Below, piece after piece: positions 24,936 through 37,069 of a stretch of DNA of 64,000 nucleotides. The stretch's first letter is position 1. The number at the start of each line of letters is the position of its first letter. This stretch comes from Pleodorina starrii (lineage: Eukaryota; Chlorophyta; Chlorophyceae; Chlamydomonadales; Volvocaceae), in contig BRXU01000010.1 of the NCBI GenBank assembly GCA_030267565.1, positions 1,794,501 through 1,858,500 on the forward strand, read 5' to 3'. Made by a program: the position numbers and the translations under genes. The notes below the pieces were generated by a model. That model was not told the DNA's origin, made no database searches, and was given only the letters and a program-made list of their open reading frames with translations.

Positions 24936-25450
24936 AGGAACATGAATTACCTTTCGCAGGCGGCCCCACCACGGACATATTGTGGAGCTTGCGGCTCTAC
25001 GTACGTGGTAGCCAGGTCCTCGCTGAGCCGTGTACGGTACTTTTTGCACCAGATGAAGATGGCAGCATGGCACGCGTTTTTGCATGTCATCCACACCCCC
25101 ACATACAAATAAACATGCTGTCACACGCCATGTTTGCGATCTCTAGCTAACGGTGTTACGTTACTGTTGGATCATGCAAGTCACAACCGATGTCACACCT
25201 GCTGAACCGATGCAGGCGCACGCTTGCATAAACAAGTAAAACACGCAGCCATGGTCGTACCTGCAACCGTGCGGCTTTATTCCAGTGCTAGCCGTGGTGG
25301 CTGGGGAGGACTGGGACCGGGGAAACCCGTCACCCCACCTCCTCTGATCCCTTCACTCACGCCTCGGCCTCCGGTCCGGCGTATTATTATTAATTTTATT
25401 ATTCTATTGCTAGCCGACTGGGTAGTTTGGGGTGTAAAGGATCCGCTACA

Positions 25451-25520
25451 GGTCCTGCCGAGACTTGAACTCGGATAAATTATTCAGAGTCATGTGTCCT
25501 AACCACTAGACCACAGGACC
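25451..25520 (-). pseudogene. tRNA-Gln copy, anticodon stem and variable loop altered
   Basis: GGATAAATTATTC form. Confidence 0.85.
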
Positions 25521-26035
25521 AGGAACATGAATTACCCTTCGCAGGCGGCCCCACCACGGACATATTGTGGAGCTTGCGGCTCTACGTACGTGGTAGCCAG
25601 GTCCTCGCTGAGCCGTGTACGGTACTTTTTGCACCAGATGAAGATGGCAGCATGGCACGCGTTTTTGCATGTCATCCACACCCCCACATACAAATAAACA
25701 TGCTGTCACACGCCATGTTTGCGATCTCTAGCTAACGGTGTTACGTTACTGTTGGATCATGCAAGTCACAACCGATGTCACACCTGCTGAACCGATGCAG
25801 GCGCACGCTTGCATAAACAAGTAAAACACGCAGCCATGGTCGTACCTGCAACCGTGCGGCTTTATTCCAGTGCTAGCCGTGGTGGCTGGGGAGGACTGGG
25901 ACCGGGGAAACCCGTCACCCCACCTCCTCTGATCCCTTCACTCACGCCTCGGCCTCCGGTCCGGCGTATTATTATTAATTTTATTATTCTATTGCTAGCC
26001 GACTGGGTAGTTTGGGGTGTAAAGGATCCGCTACA

Positions 26036-26106
26036 GGTCCTGCCGAGACTTGAACTCGGATTAAGTTATTCAGAGTCATGTGTCCTAACCACTAGACCAC
26101 AGGACC
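26036..26106 (-). pseudogene. tRNA-Gln copy, anticodon stem broken
   Basis: Unique GGATTAAGTTATTC form; 3' anticodon strand is TAACT. Confidence 0.82.
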
Positions 26107-26621
26107 AGGAACATGAATTACCCTTCGCAGGCGGCCCCACCACGGACATATTGTGGAGCTTGCGGCTCTACGTACGTGGTAGCCAGGTCCTCGCTGAGCC
26201 GTGTACGGTACTTTTTGCACCAGATGAAGATGGCAGCATGGCACGCGTTTTTGCATGTCATCCACACCCCCACATACAAATAAACATGCTGTCACACGCC
26301 ATGTTTGCGATCTCTAGCTAACGGTGTTACGTTACTGTTGGATCATGCAAGTCACAACCGATGTCACACCTGCTGAACCGATGCAGGCGCACGCTTGCAT
26401 AAACAAGTAAAACACGCAGCCATGGTCGTACCTGCAACCGTGCGGCTTTATTCCAGTGCTAGCCGTGGTGGCTGGGGAGGACTGGGACCGGGGAAACCCG
26501 TCACCCCACCTCCTCTGATCCCTTCACTCACGCCTCGGCCTCCGGTCAGGCGTATTATTATTAATTTTGTTATTCTATTGCTAGCCGACTGGGTAGTTTG
26601 GGGTGAAAAAGATGCGCTACA

Positions 26622-26691
26622 GGTCCTGCCGAGACTTGAACTCGGATAAATTATTCAGAGTCATGTGTCCTAACCACTAGACCACAGGACC
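26622..26691 (-). pseudogene. tRNA-Gln copy, anticodon stem and variable loop altered
   Basis: GGATAAATTATTC form, but with a T5 run (GTGAAAAAGAT on plus) just downstream of the RNA 3' end. Confidence 0.85.
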
Positions 26692-27206
26692 AGGAACATG
26701 AATTACCCTTCGCAGGCGGCCCCACCACGGACATATTGTGGAGCTTGCGGCTCTACGTACGTGGTAGCCAGGTCCTCGCTGAGCCGTGTACGGTACTTTT
26801 TGCACCAGATGAAGATGGCAGCATGGCACGCGTTTTTGCATGTCATCCACACCCCCACATACAAATAAACATGCTGTCACACGCCATGTTTGCGATCTCT
26901 AGCTAACGGTGTTACGTTACTGTTGGATCATGCAAGTCACAACCGATGTCACACCTGCTGAACCGATGCAGGCGCACGCTTGCATAAACAAGTAAAACAC
27001 GCAGCCATGGTCGTACCTGCAACCGTGCGGCTTTATTCCAGTGCTAGCCGTGGTGGCTGGGGAGGACTGGGACCGGGGAAACCCGTCACCCCACCTCCTC
27101 TGATCCCTTCACCCACGCCTCGGCCTCCGGTCCGGCGTATTATTATTAATTTTATTATTCTATTGCTAGCCGACTGGGTAGTTTGGGGTGAAAAAGATGC
27201 GCTACA

Positions 27207-27276
27207 GGTCCTGCCGAGACTTGAACTCGGATAAATTATTCAGAGTCATGTGTCCTAACCACTAGACCACAGGACC
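27207..27276 (-). pseudogene. tRNA-Gln copy, anticodon stem and variable loop altered
   Basis: GGATAAATTATTC form with the T5 run; shares GATGCGC with the copy at 26622. Confidence 0.85.
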
Positions 27277-27791
27277 AGGAACATGAATTACCCTTCGCAG
27301 GCGGCCCCACCACGGACATATTGTGGAGCTTGCGGCTCTACGTACGTGGTAGCCAGGTCCTCGCTGAGCCGTGTACGGTACTTTTTGCACCAGATGAAGA
27401 TGGCAGCATGGCACGCGTTTTTGCATGTCATCCACACCCCCACATACAAATAAACATGCTGTCACACGCCATGTTTGCGATCTCTAGCTAACGGTGTTAC
27501 GTTACTGTTGGATCATGCAAGTCACAACCGATGTCACACCTGCTGAACCGATGCAGGCGCACGCTTGCATAAACAAGTAAAACACGCAGCCATGGTCGTA
27601 CCTGCAACCGTGCGGCTTTATTCCAGTGCTAGCCGTGGTGGCTGGGGAGGACTGGGACCGGGGAAACCCGTCACCCCACCTCCTCTGATCCCTTCACTCA
27701 CGCCTCGGCCTCCGGTCCGGCGTATTATTATTAATTTTATTATTCTATTGCTAGCCGACTGGGTAGTTTGGGGTGAAAAAGATCCGCTACA

Positions 27792-27861
27792 GGTCCTGCC
27801 GAGACTTGAACTCGGATAAATTATTCAGAGTCATGTGTCCTAACCACTAGACCACAGGACC
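27792..27861 (-). pseudogene. tRNA-Gln copy, anticodon stem and variable loop altered
   Basis: GGATAAATTATTC form with the T5 run and the ancestral GATCCGC spacer. Confidence 0.85.
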
Positions 27862-28375
27862 AGGAACATGAATTACCCTTCGCAGGCGGCCCCACCACGG
27901 ACATATTGTGGAGCTTGCGGCTCTACGTACGTGGTAGCCAGGTCCTCGCTGAGCCGTGTACGGTACTTTTTGCACCAGATGAAGATGGCAGCATGGCACG
28001 CGTTTTTGCATGTCATCCACACCCCCACATACAAATAAACATGCTGTCACACGCCATGTTTGCGATCTCTAGCTAACGGTGTTACGTTACTGTTGGATCA
28101 TGCAAGTCACAACCGATGTCACACCTGCTGAACCGATGCAGGCGCACGCTTGCATAAACAAGTAAAACACGCAGCCATGGTCGTACCTGCAACCGTGCGG
28201 CTTTATTCCAGTGCTAGCCGTGGTGGCTGGGGAGGACTGGGACCGGGGAAACCCGTCACCCCACCTCCTCTGATCCCTTCACTCACGCCTCGGCCTCCGG
28301 TCCGGCGTATTATTATTAATTTATTATTCTATTGCCAGACGACTGGGTAGTTTGGGGTGAAAAGGATCCGCTACA

Positions 28376-28446
28376 GGTCCTGCCGAGACTTGAACTCGGG
28401 GTAAATTATTCAGAGTCATGTGTCCTAACCACTAGACCACAGGACC
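28376..28446 (-). pseudogene. tRNA-Gln copy, anticodon stem broken
   Basis: CGGGGTAAATTATTC form; the adjoining spacer has GCCAGACGACTGG and a 1-nt loss in the AT-rich stretch. Confidence 0.82.
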
Positions 28447-28961
28447 AGGAACATGATTTACCCTTCGCAGGCGGCCCCACCACGGACATATTGTGGAGCT
28501 TGCGGCTCTACGTACGTGGTAGCCAGGTCCTCGCTGAGCCGTGTACGGTACTTTTTGCACCAGATGAAGATGGCAGCATGGCACGCGTTTTTTCATGTCA
28601 TCCACACCCCCACATACAAATAAACATGCTGTCACACGCCATGTTTGCGATCTCTAGCTAACGGTGTTACGTTACTGTTGGATCATGCAAGTCACAACCG
28701 ATGTCACACCTGCTGAACCGATGCAGGCGCACGCTTGCATAAACAAGTAAAACACGCAGCCATGGTCGTACCTGCAACCGTGCGGCTTTATTCCAGTGCT
28801 AGCCGTGGTGGCTGGGGAGGACTGGGACCGGGGAAACCCGTCACCCCACCTCCTCTGATCCCTTCACCCACGCCTCGGCCTCCGGTCCGGCGTATTATTA
28901 TTAATTTTATTATTCTATTGCTAGCCGACTGGGTAGTTTGGGGTGAAAAAGATCCGCTACA

Positions 28962-29031
28962 GGTCCTGCCGAGACTTGAACTCGGATAAATTATTCAGAG
29001 TCATGTGTCCTAACCACTAGACCACAGGACC
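28962..29031 (-). pseudogene. tRNA-Gln copy, anticodon stem and variable loop altered
   Basis: GGATAAATTATTC form with the T5 run. Confidence 0.85.
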
Positions 29032-29546
29032 AGGAACATGAATTACCCTTCGCAGGCGGCCCCACCACGGACATATTGTGGAGCTTGCGGCTCTACGTAC
29101 GTGGTAGCCAGGTCCTCGCTGAGCCGTGTACGGTACTTTTTGCACCAGATGAAGATGGCAGCATGGCACGCGTTTTTTCATGTCATCCACACCCCCACAT
29201 ACAAATAAACATGCTGTCACACGCCATGTTTGCGATCTCTAGCTAATGGTGTTACGTTACTGTTGGATCATGCAAGTCACAACCGATGTCACACCTGCTG
29301 AACCGATGCAGGCGCACGCTTGCATAAACAAGTAAAACACGCAGCCATGGTCGTACCTGCAACCGTGCGGCTTTATTCCAGTGCTAGCCGTGGTGGCTGG
29401 GGAGGACTGGGACCGGGGAAACCCGTCACCCCACCTCCTCTGATCCCTTCACTCACGCCTCGGCCTCCGGTCCGGCATATTATTATTAATTTTATTATTC
29501 TATTGCTAGACGACTGGGTAGTTTGGGGTGTAAAGGATCCGCTACA

Positions 29547-29609
29547 GGTCCTGCCGAGACTTGAACTCGGGTTACATGATTCAGAGTCATGTGTCCTAAC
29601 CACTAGACC
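29547..29609 (-). pseudogene. tRNA-Gln copy without acceptor 5' strand
   Basis: 24-bp deletion identical to 19055 and 20203, with the spacer substitutions of the 20203 unit. Its anticodon arm is intact. Confidence 0.9.
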
Positions 29610-30794
29610 TTTCGCAGGCGGCCCCACCACGGACATATTGCGGAGCTTGCGGCTCTACGTACGTCGTAGCCAGGTCCTCGCTTAGCCATGTACGGTACTT
29701 TTTGCACCAGATGAAGATGGCAGCATGGCACGCGTTTTTGCATGTCATCCACACCCCCACATACAAATAAGTTAGGAATCCTACGGATCTGTTGCCCGAA
29801 GAAAGCGTGAGGGAGTGGAGGCAGGAGGGAAGCAAGGTGCTGAGTCGTAAAGGTTCAGTTCCGCGTGTGGTAGTCAGAAGTGGTCTCCAACGTGCTGTTG
29901 CATTATTGTAAGCACCCTTCAATCGAACGTGAATTAGGAAGGCCTAGGCTCCGTCACGCAGGTCCCCACACGCGTCGTGCAGGTCCCATCCAACAACAGC
30001 TTGTGGGAGAAAGAACGAGCCGTATGAAATGAAACAAGGGCCATAAGCACCGCCAGAGGGCAACAACACGGTCCCGATACGTATGTCGGCCCAACCTGAA
30101 GCCCTCTGTAGCAGCCGAGTCAAGTGTACACGCGACATGCACTCACAAAAGTGAACCCAAGCCAGCACATAGACCGTCAGGGGCATCCGGGAGGGGAGGT
30201 AGTGTCCGGAGAACCCACAACCGGCCCGCCTGGTTGGCCAGGAAGGTGTGGGCCGCCGGGACCATCCCAGAACCATCCGGCACCTGTACGACCCTGTGTA
30301 CACATGCCGTACCTCGGACTCTCAGTTCGTATGGCGTTAGACAGTGTGACGGTGATGGATGGTGCTCTAAGCGAACAAACTCGTGGCTGATAAACAATAG
30401 GAGCGCGGTGCCCTCACCCTAGAATGGGCCCAGAAGCCCCCCACACTGTGGCATTAACATTAACATGCCGTACAATGACAATCTAACCAGAGCCACTATG
30501 CCACGTTAAGTCTCGAAAGCAACACATAACACTTGCCCGTCCGTTTCTTTGCAACACACGGTTAAGAAACGGTCCTCAGCGGGCATTGCGGTGCTGCCAA
30601 TGATGTTGACAGCATCCATCATCATCACTCATGTCTTTGCTGAGCTGCAAGTCTCATTTGACGCCGCTCCAGGAAGTTGCAAGCTATAAGTTGCGCACAC
30701 ATGTGCGGGCTGCGGGGGATGTCCGTAAATGTCCGATCAGTGCGTCAACCTGATGCGTTAACAGGATGGATGCACGACATCAGCAGAAGGACCT

Positions 30795-32400
30795 ACCCAC
30801 CCAGTCACCCACCCAGCCACCCACCCAGCCACCCACCCAGACACACACACACGCCCCGCCGCCCCACACCCACACCCACACGTTCCGCCCCCCCCCCCCC
30901 CCACACACACACACACCCCCCGCCCGCGCATGCCCCCTTGGTCCCCCGCCTCCTTGTCTGCTCGCGCGCTATGCCCACCGTGCTAGGTTTTTCCTTGGCC
31001 CTCGTGCCCTGCCCCATCCCCCCCCGCCCCCCCTCGCATGCCTTTCCCCTGCTGCGCCTCTGCCCCGCCCTGTCCCTGTCCTGCCCCTGTCCTGTTCACC
31101 CTTGGCCGCATCCACCTCGCCACAGGCCCCTCATGCGTGGTGGCCTGCGTGCTCGGCCCGTGTGGTGGGGAGCCGACTCTTTACGCTCCGCCACCCGGCC
31201 CCTCCTGCGCATCTCATCTTCCCGCCTTCCGCTGTCTCTGCCCTTTCTGCTCGTCCTGCCGTCGTTCTTCCCTTCTCCTCGCCCTTGCCCTTGCCCTCGT
31301 GCCCCTTCGCCCTTTCTCCCCTGCCCGGCCTTCCGTCCCTCCCGCACTCGTCTTCCTTCTGCTGTTCTCTTTCCCTTTGCCGTTCCCTTTGCCATTCTCT
31401 TTTCCTTTGCCCTTTCCCCGATACTTTCTTTTTACCCCACCCAGCCACCCACGCGGACACCCACCCAATCGGCCACCCAGCCACCCATCCACCCATCCAC
31501 CCATCCACCCAGCCACACGCCCACCCAGCCATCCAGCCACCTACCCACACACCCAGCCCCCCACCCACCCACCCACCCAGCCAATCACCCAGCCACCCAC
31601 CCAGCCACCCACCCAGCACCCACCCACCCACCCACCCACCCACCCAGCCAATCACCCAGCCACCCACCCAGCCACCCACCCAGCCACCCACCCACCCAGC
31701 CACCCACCCACCCACCCAGACAGCCACCCAGACAGCCCGCCAGCCTGCCATTCACCCACCCAGCCACCCACCCAGCCACCCACCCACTCTGCCACTCGGC
31801 CACCCACCCACCCAGCCAGCCCGCCACCCAGCCACCCAGCCACGCACCCACCCAGCCATCCAGCCACCCAGCCATCCAGCAATCCAGCAATCCAGCCACC
31901 CAGCCACCCACCCACTCAGCCACCCACCCATCCACCCAGCCACTCACCAACTCAGCCACCCACCCAGCCACCCACTCAGCCACCCAGACACCCACACACC
32001 CAGCCAGCCAGCCACCCACCCACACACCCAGCCAGCCATCCACCCACCCACTCAGCCACCCAGCCACCCACACACCCAGCCAGCCAGCCACCCACACACC
32101 CAGCCAGCCATCCACCCACCCACACACCCAGCCAGCCACCCACACACCCAGCCAGCCACCCACACACCCACCCACTCAGCCACCCAGCCACCCACACACC
32201 CAGCCAGCCAGCCACCCACCCACACACCCAGCCAGCCATCCACCCACCCACGCAGCCACCCAGCCACCCACACACCCAGCCAGCCAGCCAGCCACCCACA
32301 CACCCAGCCAGCCATCCACCCACACACCCAGCCAGCCATCCACCCACACACCCAGCCAGCCACCCACCCACACACCCAGCCACCCACCCACCCAGCAGCT
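30795..32400. repeat. CCCA / CAGCCA minisatellite with pyrimidine-rich core
   Basis: 30795–30930 and 31436–32400 consist of interleaved CCCA, CAGC and CACA words (ACCCACCCAGCC style), and 30880–31435 is a C/T-rich stretch. Because the words lack stops, Pro/Thr/Ser/His-rich frames of 454–634 codons run through in all three plus-strand frames and Gly/Trp/Val frames run on the minus strand. Being open in every frame at once marks them as artefacts. Confidence 0.9.
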
Positions 32401-32439
32401 AAATCCCTAACTTACTGCTTGCTGGTACAGTTGCTCGCG

Positions 32440-33160
32440 TTTGAGAAGCCCCTAACGGGTACTCTGGCATGCTTTCCTTACGCTTTCTTCGGGATGATGC
32501 TTCATGCGTACCGACATACCAAATCAAGCTCGCAATCGTTGGCTCCAAGTGACCCATGGGTCATGTGGGCGACGCCGCGACCGTCGCGAGTCGGCTCCTG
32601 TTATCGGTGCTGCATCCGCACGCGGCCGCTGACCACGCGCGTCGCGGTGTTTACAACAAGTCAGACGTAACTCAGACGATCCTTCAACGGACGCAGAACG
32701 AGGTTAAAAGCACGGAGTGCCGCCGCACCCTCTCCAACAACAGTCGCATAACCACGGGAAGCACGTCATGAAGCTAGTAGCCAGAACAGCAGCGACCGCC
32801 CCACCAGTCGCTAGCCAGCGGCCAACCGTCTGTGTCCGCCAGTCGAGCACTTTCGATTGGCGTTCGAGGAACGGGCACCTCGGCTGTGCGATGACCGACA
32901 TCCCCACGTACACGCTCGTATATCACACTTTTTATTCTCTGCTTACGCAGTACTGTATTTGCTTCATGCTTACCGATACCAAACGAAGCTCGCAATGTAC
33001 GGCGACCGAGGCAGAATGGACGCGCGGCTCCAAGTGACCCATGGGTCATTTCGGCGGCGTTGTCACCATCGCGAGCCGGCTCTTACCCTTTCTGTCGGTG
33101 CGTGGTGCCGGCGTTGTGCTGCAGCATTCATTTAATATTCATGTTTCATGAGTAGTTGCC
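32440..33160. repeat. Diverged ~500-bp direct repeats in the right arm of the 4.5-kb insertion
   Basis: Segments near 32505–32620 and 32965–33110 share ACCGA-TACCAAA-GAAGCTCGCAAT, GGCTCCAAGTGACCC-ATGGGTCAT and CGCGAG-CGGCTC in the same order. GACCCATGGGTC is a perfect 12-bp palindrome in both. Confidence 0.65.
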
Positions 33161-34173
33161 TTACCGCTTGAAGACGGGGATGGACTCGGGTACCTGCGAG
33201 CAGAAGAGTATGCTTGCTTCCGTGGGAGGAGGCGAGCCTGGTAACCGACTGCGCTATCTGCCGCGGGGCGGTGTAATGGGCAGAAGACGCAGCGGAAACC
33301 TGTCAGTACTGACTATATGAACTCGCGAAATTGCTCTTTCCGTCGCGCTCAGCGCGACTTGCACTTCGCTCTCACTGGTACGGCCCGGCCGTACCACCAA
33401 CGAACAGCCGAGAATGCTCTCGGCAAATACACAGAAAACCTTGGTTTTCTTCGTTGCACTCAGAAAACCTTCAGTTAATAAAGCGCTCCTGACTCCGGCA
33501 GGCCGACGGAACTTCCTTGCACTGCCCCTTTACGGCGATACGGCCCCACGTGTGCCGTCCTCCTTCACCCAACAGTGCCACCAGCCTTTCAACATCCTTC
33601 GGAGTACCCACTCTGGTGTACACTAATTGAACCTGGAAATAACGAGGCGCTCCTGAGCGCAACAGGCGGACGGAAATCCCTTGCACGGCCCCACATTACG
33701 TCACGGGTGTAGGCCCCACGTGTGCCGTCCCCCATCACGATTTCTCTGTCGTGCTTTCCTTGAGCTTTCTGCGGTTGAGGACGCAGAAGCAGAAGCCCCT
33801 ATCGGGTACTCTTTTGTTCACTTGTTCATTCTCTACATCCTACACACATTACGGCTCTACGGGTCCCACTGCTGTTTTGAGATTCGACTTGCTCAGCGAA
33901 CCTGATATGTGGCCATGTCTGCAGTTTCTGTCATTCACCGCTCTCCACAATGCTTGCAGCCTCCACTGACTGGGCCGAAGGTGTCCTGCCGATTTCACAA
34001 GTAGCCCACTCGCGCGGACTCACCGCCGCGCGAATTGCACCCCGTAGGGCTCGATCACGCGACGACGGCTCGGTGAACCGCTATCGTCAACGCTGTCCCG
34101 TACGCACCCGTATAGCGCACGTATATTGCATTTTTATTCTCTGCCAACCAGCTCTTTCCAGCTGTATACCTCC

Positions 34174-34217
34174 GAACAAACAAACAAACAAGCAAACAAA
34201 CAAACAAACAAACAAAC
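34174..34217. repeat. (CAAA)n microsatellite
   Basis: Eleven tandem AAAC/CAAA tetramers with one G interruption. Confidence 0.95.
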
Positions 34218-34650
34218 GCCCCTCCCTCGCATGCCCGAGAAAGCAGAAAGCAGCCAGAGAAGCCCCTAACGGGTTCTCTGTCGTGCTTTCTTTACGCTTT
34301 CTTCGGGAATAAACATGCTGTCACACGCCATGTTTGCGATCTCTAGCTAACGGTGTTACGTTACTGTTGGATCATGCAAGTCACAACCGATGTCACACCT
34401 GCTGAACCGATGCAGGCGCACGCTTGCATAAACAAGTAAAACACGCAGCCATGGTCGTACCTGCAACCGTGCGGCTTTATTCCAGTGCTAGCCGTGGTGG
34501 CTGGGGAGGACTGGGACCGGGGAAACCCGTCACCCCACCTCCTCTGATCCCTTCACCCACGCCTCGGCCTCCGGTCCGGCGTATTATTATTAATTTTATT
34601 ATTCTATTGCTAGCCGACTGGGTAGTTTGGGGTGAAAAAGATCCGCTACA

Positions 34651-34721
34651 GGTCCTGCCGAGACTTGAACTCGGGTTAAATTATTCAGAGTCATGTGTCC
34701 TAACCACTAGACCACAGGACC
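34651..34721 (-). pseudogene. tRNA-Gln copy, anticodon stem broken
   Basis: TTAAATTATTC form with T5 downstream, matching the class just left of the 4.5-kb insertion; this shows the two blocks were once joined. Confidence 0.82.
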
Positions 34722-35236
34722 AGGAACATGAATTACCCTTCGCAGGCGGCCCCACCACGGACATATTGTGGAGCTTGCGGCTCTACGTACGTGGTAGCCA
34801 GGTCCTCGCTGAGCCGTGTACGGTACTTTTTGCACCAGATGAAGATGGCAGCATGGCACGCGTTTTTGCATGTCATCCACACCCCCACATACAAATAAAC
34901 ATGCTGTCACACGCCATGTTTGCGATCTCTAGCTAACGGTGTTATGATACTGTTGGATCATGCAAGTCACAACCGATGTCACACCTGCTGAACCGATGCA
35001 GGCGCACGCTTGCATAAACAAGTAAAACACGCAGCCCTGGTCGTACCTGCAACCGTGCGGCTTTATTCCAGTGCTAGCCGTGGTGGCTGGGGAGGACTGG
35101 GACCGGGGAAACCCGTCACCCCACCTCCTCTGATCCCTTCACTCACGCCTCGGCCTCCGGTCCGGCGTATTATTATTAATTTTATTATTCTATTGCCAGC
35201 CGACTGGGTAGTTTGGGGTGTAAAGGATCCGCTATA

Positions 35237-35307
35237 GGTCCTGCCGAAACTTGATCTCGGGTTACATGATTCAGAGTCATGTGTCCTAACCACTAGACCA
35301 CAGGACC
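35237..35307 (-). pseudogene. tRNA-Gln copy, T-loop variant
   Basis: Anticodon and acceptor stems are intact, but the T-loop reads ATCAAGT rather than TTCAAGT, losing the invariant T54 and weakening the B box. It may or may not be expressed. Confidence 0.6.
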
Positions 35308-35824
35308 AGGAACATGAATTACCTTTCGCAGGCGGCCCCACCAAGGACATATTGTGGAGCTTGCGGCTCTACGTACGTGGTAGCCAGGTCCTCGCTGAGC
35401 CGTGTACGGTACTTTTTGCACCAGATGAAGATGGCAGCATGGCACGCGTTTTTGCATGTCATCCACACCCCCACATACAAATAAACATATGCTGTCACAC
35501 GCCATGTTTGCGATCTCTAGCTAACGGTGTTACGTTACTGTTGGATCATGCAAGTCACAACCGATGTCACACCTGCTGAACCGATGCAGGCGCACGCTTG
35601 CATAAACAAGTAAAACACGCAGCCATGGTCGTACCTGCAACCGTGCGGCTTTATTCCAGTGCTAGCCGTGGTGGCTGGGGAGGACTGGGACCGGGGAAAC
35701 CCGTCACCCCACCTCCTCTGATCCCTTCACTCACGCCTCGGCCTCCGGTCCGGCGTATTATTATTAATTTTATTATTCTATTGCCAGCCGACTGGGTAGT
35801 TTGGGGTGTAAAGGATCCGCTATA

Positions 35825-35895
35825 GGTCCTGCCGAAACTTGATCTCGGGTTACATGATTCAGAGTCATGTGTCCTAACCACTAGACCACAGGACC
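35825..35895 (-). pseudogene. tRNA-Gln copy, T-loop variant
   Basis: Same T-loop lesion as 35237; 588-bp unit. Confidence 0.6.
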
Positions 35896-36412
35896 AGGAA
35901 CATGAATTACCTTTCGCAGGCGGCCCCACCAAGGACATATTGTGGAGCTTGCGGCTCTACGTACGTGGTAGCCAGGTCCTCGCTGAGCCGTGTACGGTAC
36001 TTTTTGCACCAGATGAAGATGGCAGCATGGCACGCGTTTTTGCATGTCATCCACACCCCCACATACAAATAAACATATGCTGTCACACGCCATGTTTGCG
36101 ATCTCTAGCTAACGGTGTTACGTTACTGTTGGATCATGCAAGTCACAACCGATGTCACACCTGCTGAACCGATGCAGGCGCACGCTTGCATAAACAAGTA
36201 AAACACGCAGCCATGGTCGTACCTGCAACCGTGCGGCTTTATTCCAGTGCTAGCCGTGGTGGCTGGGGAGGACTGGGACCGGGGAAACCCGTCACCCCAC
36301 CTCCTCTGATCCCTTCACTCACGCCTCGGCCTCCGGTCCGGCGTATTATTATTAATTTTATTATTCTATTGCCAGCCGACTGGGTAGTTTGGGGTGTAAA
36401 GGATCCGCTATA

Positions 36413-36483
36413 GGTCCTGCCGAAACTTGATCTCGGGTTACATGATTCAGAGTCATGTGTCCTAACCACTAGACCACAGGACC
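36413..36483 (-). pseudogene. tRNA-Gln copy, T-loop variant
   Basis: Same T-loop lesion; 586-bp unit with CCACGGACATA spacer. Confidence 0.6.
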
Positions 36484-36998
36484 AGGAACATGAATTACCT
36501 TTCGCAGGCGGCCCCACCACGGACATATTGTGGAGCTTGCGGCTCTACGTACGTGGTAGCCAGGTCCTCGCTGAGCCGTGTACGGTACTTTTTGCACCAG
36601 ATGAAGATGGCAGCATGGCACGCGTTTTTGCATGTCATCCACACCCCCACATACAAATAAACATGCTGTCACACGCCATGTTTGCGATCTCTAGCTAACG
36701 GTGTTATGATATTGTTGGATCATGCAAGTCACAACCGATGTCACACCTGCTGAACCGATGCAGGCGCACGCTTGCATAAACAAGTAAAACACGCAGCCCT
36801 GGTCGTACCTGCAACCGTGCGGCTTTATTCCAGTGCTAGCCGTGGTGGCTGGGGAGGACTGGGACCGGGGAAACCCGTCACCCCACCTCCTCTGATCCCT
36901 TCACTCACGCCTCGGCCTCCGGTCCGGCGTATTATTATTAATTTTATTATTCTATTGCCAGCCGACTGGGTAGTTTGGGGTGTAAAGGATCCGCTATA

Positions 36999-37069
36999 GG
37001 TCCTGCCGAAACTTGATCTCGGGTTACATGATTCAGAGTCATGTGTCCTAACCACTAGACCACAGGACC
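36999..37069 (-). pseudogene. tRNA-Gln copy, T-loop variant
   Basis: Same T-loop lesion; spacer has GCAGCCCTGG in place of GCAGCCATGG. Confidence 0.6.

Larger units (their letters stand above)
12599..29770. repeat. ~586-bp tandem array carrying tRNA-Gln(CUG), first block
   Basis: Head-to-tail units of 586 bp (some 562–585 bp) start directly after the satellite. Each unit has a minus-strand tRNA-Gln(CUG) or remnant, then a spacer with TACGTACGTGG, AAATAAACATGCTGTCAC, CCGTCACCCCACCTCC and an AT-rich TATTATTATTAATTTTATT stretch. Units are nearly identical, with private or block-specific substitutions. The block is interrupted at 14915–16771 and ends at 29770 where the second insertion starts. 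The open frame of up to 170 codons beginning ATGCATAAACAAG-like (initiated at TTGCATAAAC) crosses the tRNA and breaks in many copies, so it is not taken as coding. Confidence 0.95.
29771..34307. mobile_element. 4.5-kb insertion flanked by AATAA
   Basis: The array unit CAAATAAACATG is split so that AATAA lies at both edges (29766–29770 and 34308–34312), a 5-bp target-site duplication. The left end begins GTTAGGAATCC; about 20 nt in is CCCGAAGAAAGCGT, whose inverse ends the element at 34294–34307. Three diverged copies of an AAGCCCCTAACGGGT…CTTTC…CTTTCTTCGGG segment occur (32449–32497, ~33750–33810 rearranged, 34260–34307). The centre is a minisatellite. No protein domain, long terminal repeat or A-tail was recognised, so the class is unknown; a composite or non-autonomous element is likely. 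Confidence 0.65.

Noticed and set aside
30677..32670. Pro/Thr/Ser/His-rich ORFs of 454–634 codons
   Set aside because: Three plus-strand frames and several minus-strand frames are open at once because the CCCA/CAGC words contain no stop. Cell-wall-like composition is a by-product.
29771..34307. LTR retrotransposon interpretation of the 4.5-kb insertion
   Set aside because: The 5-bp duplication fits, but no direct terminal repeats, primer-binding site, polypurine tract or gag/pol coding was found.
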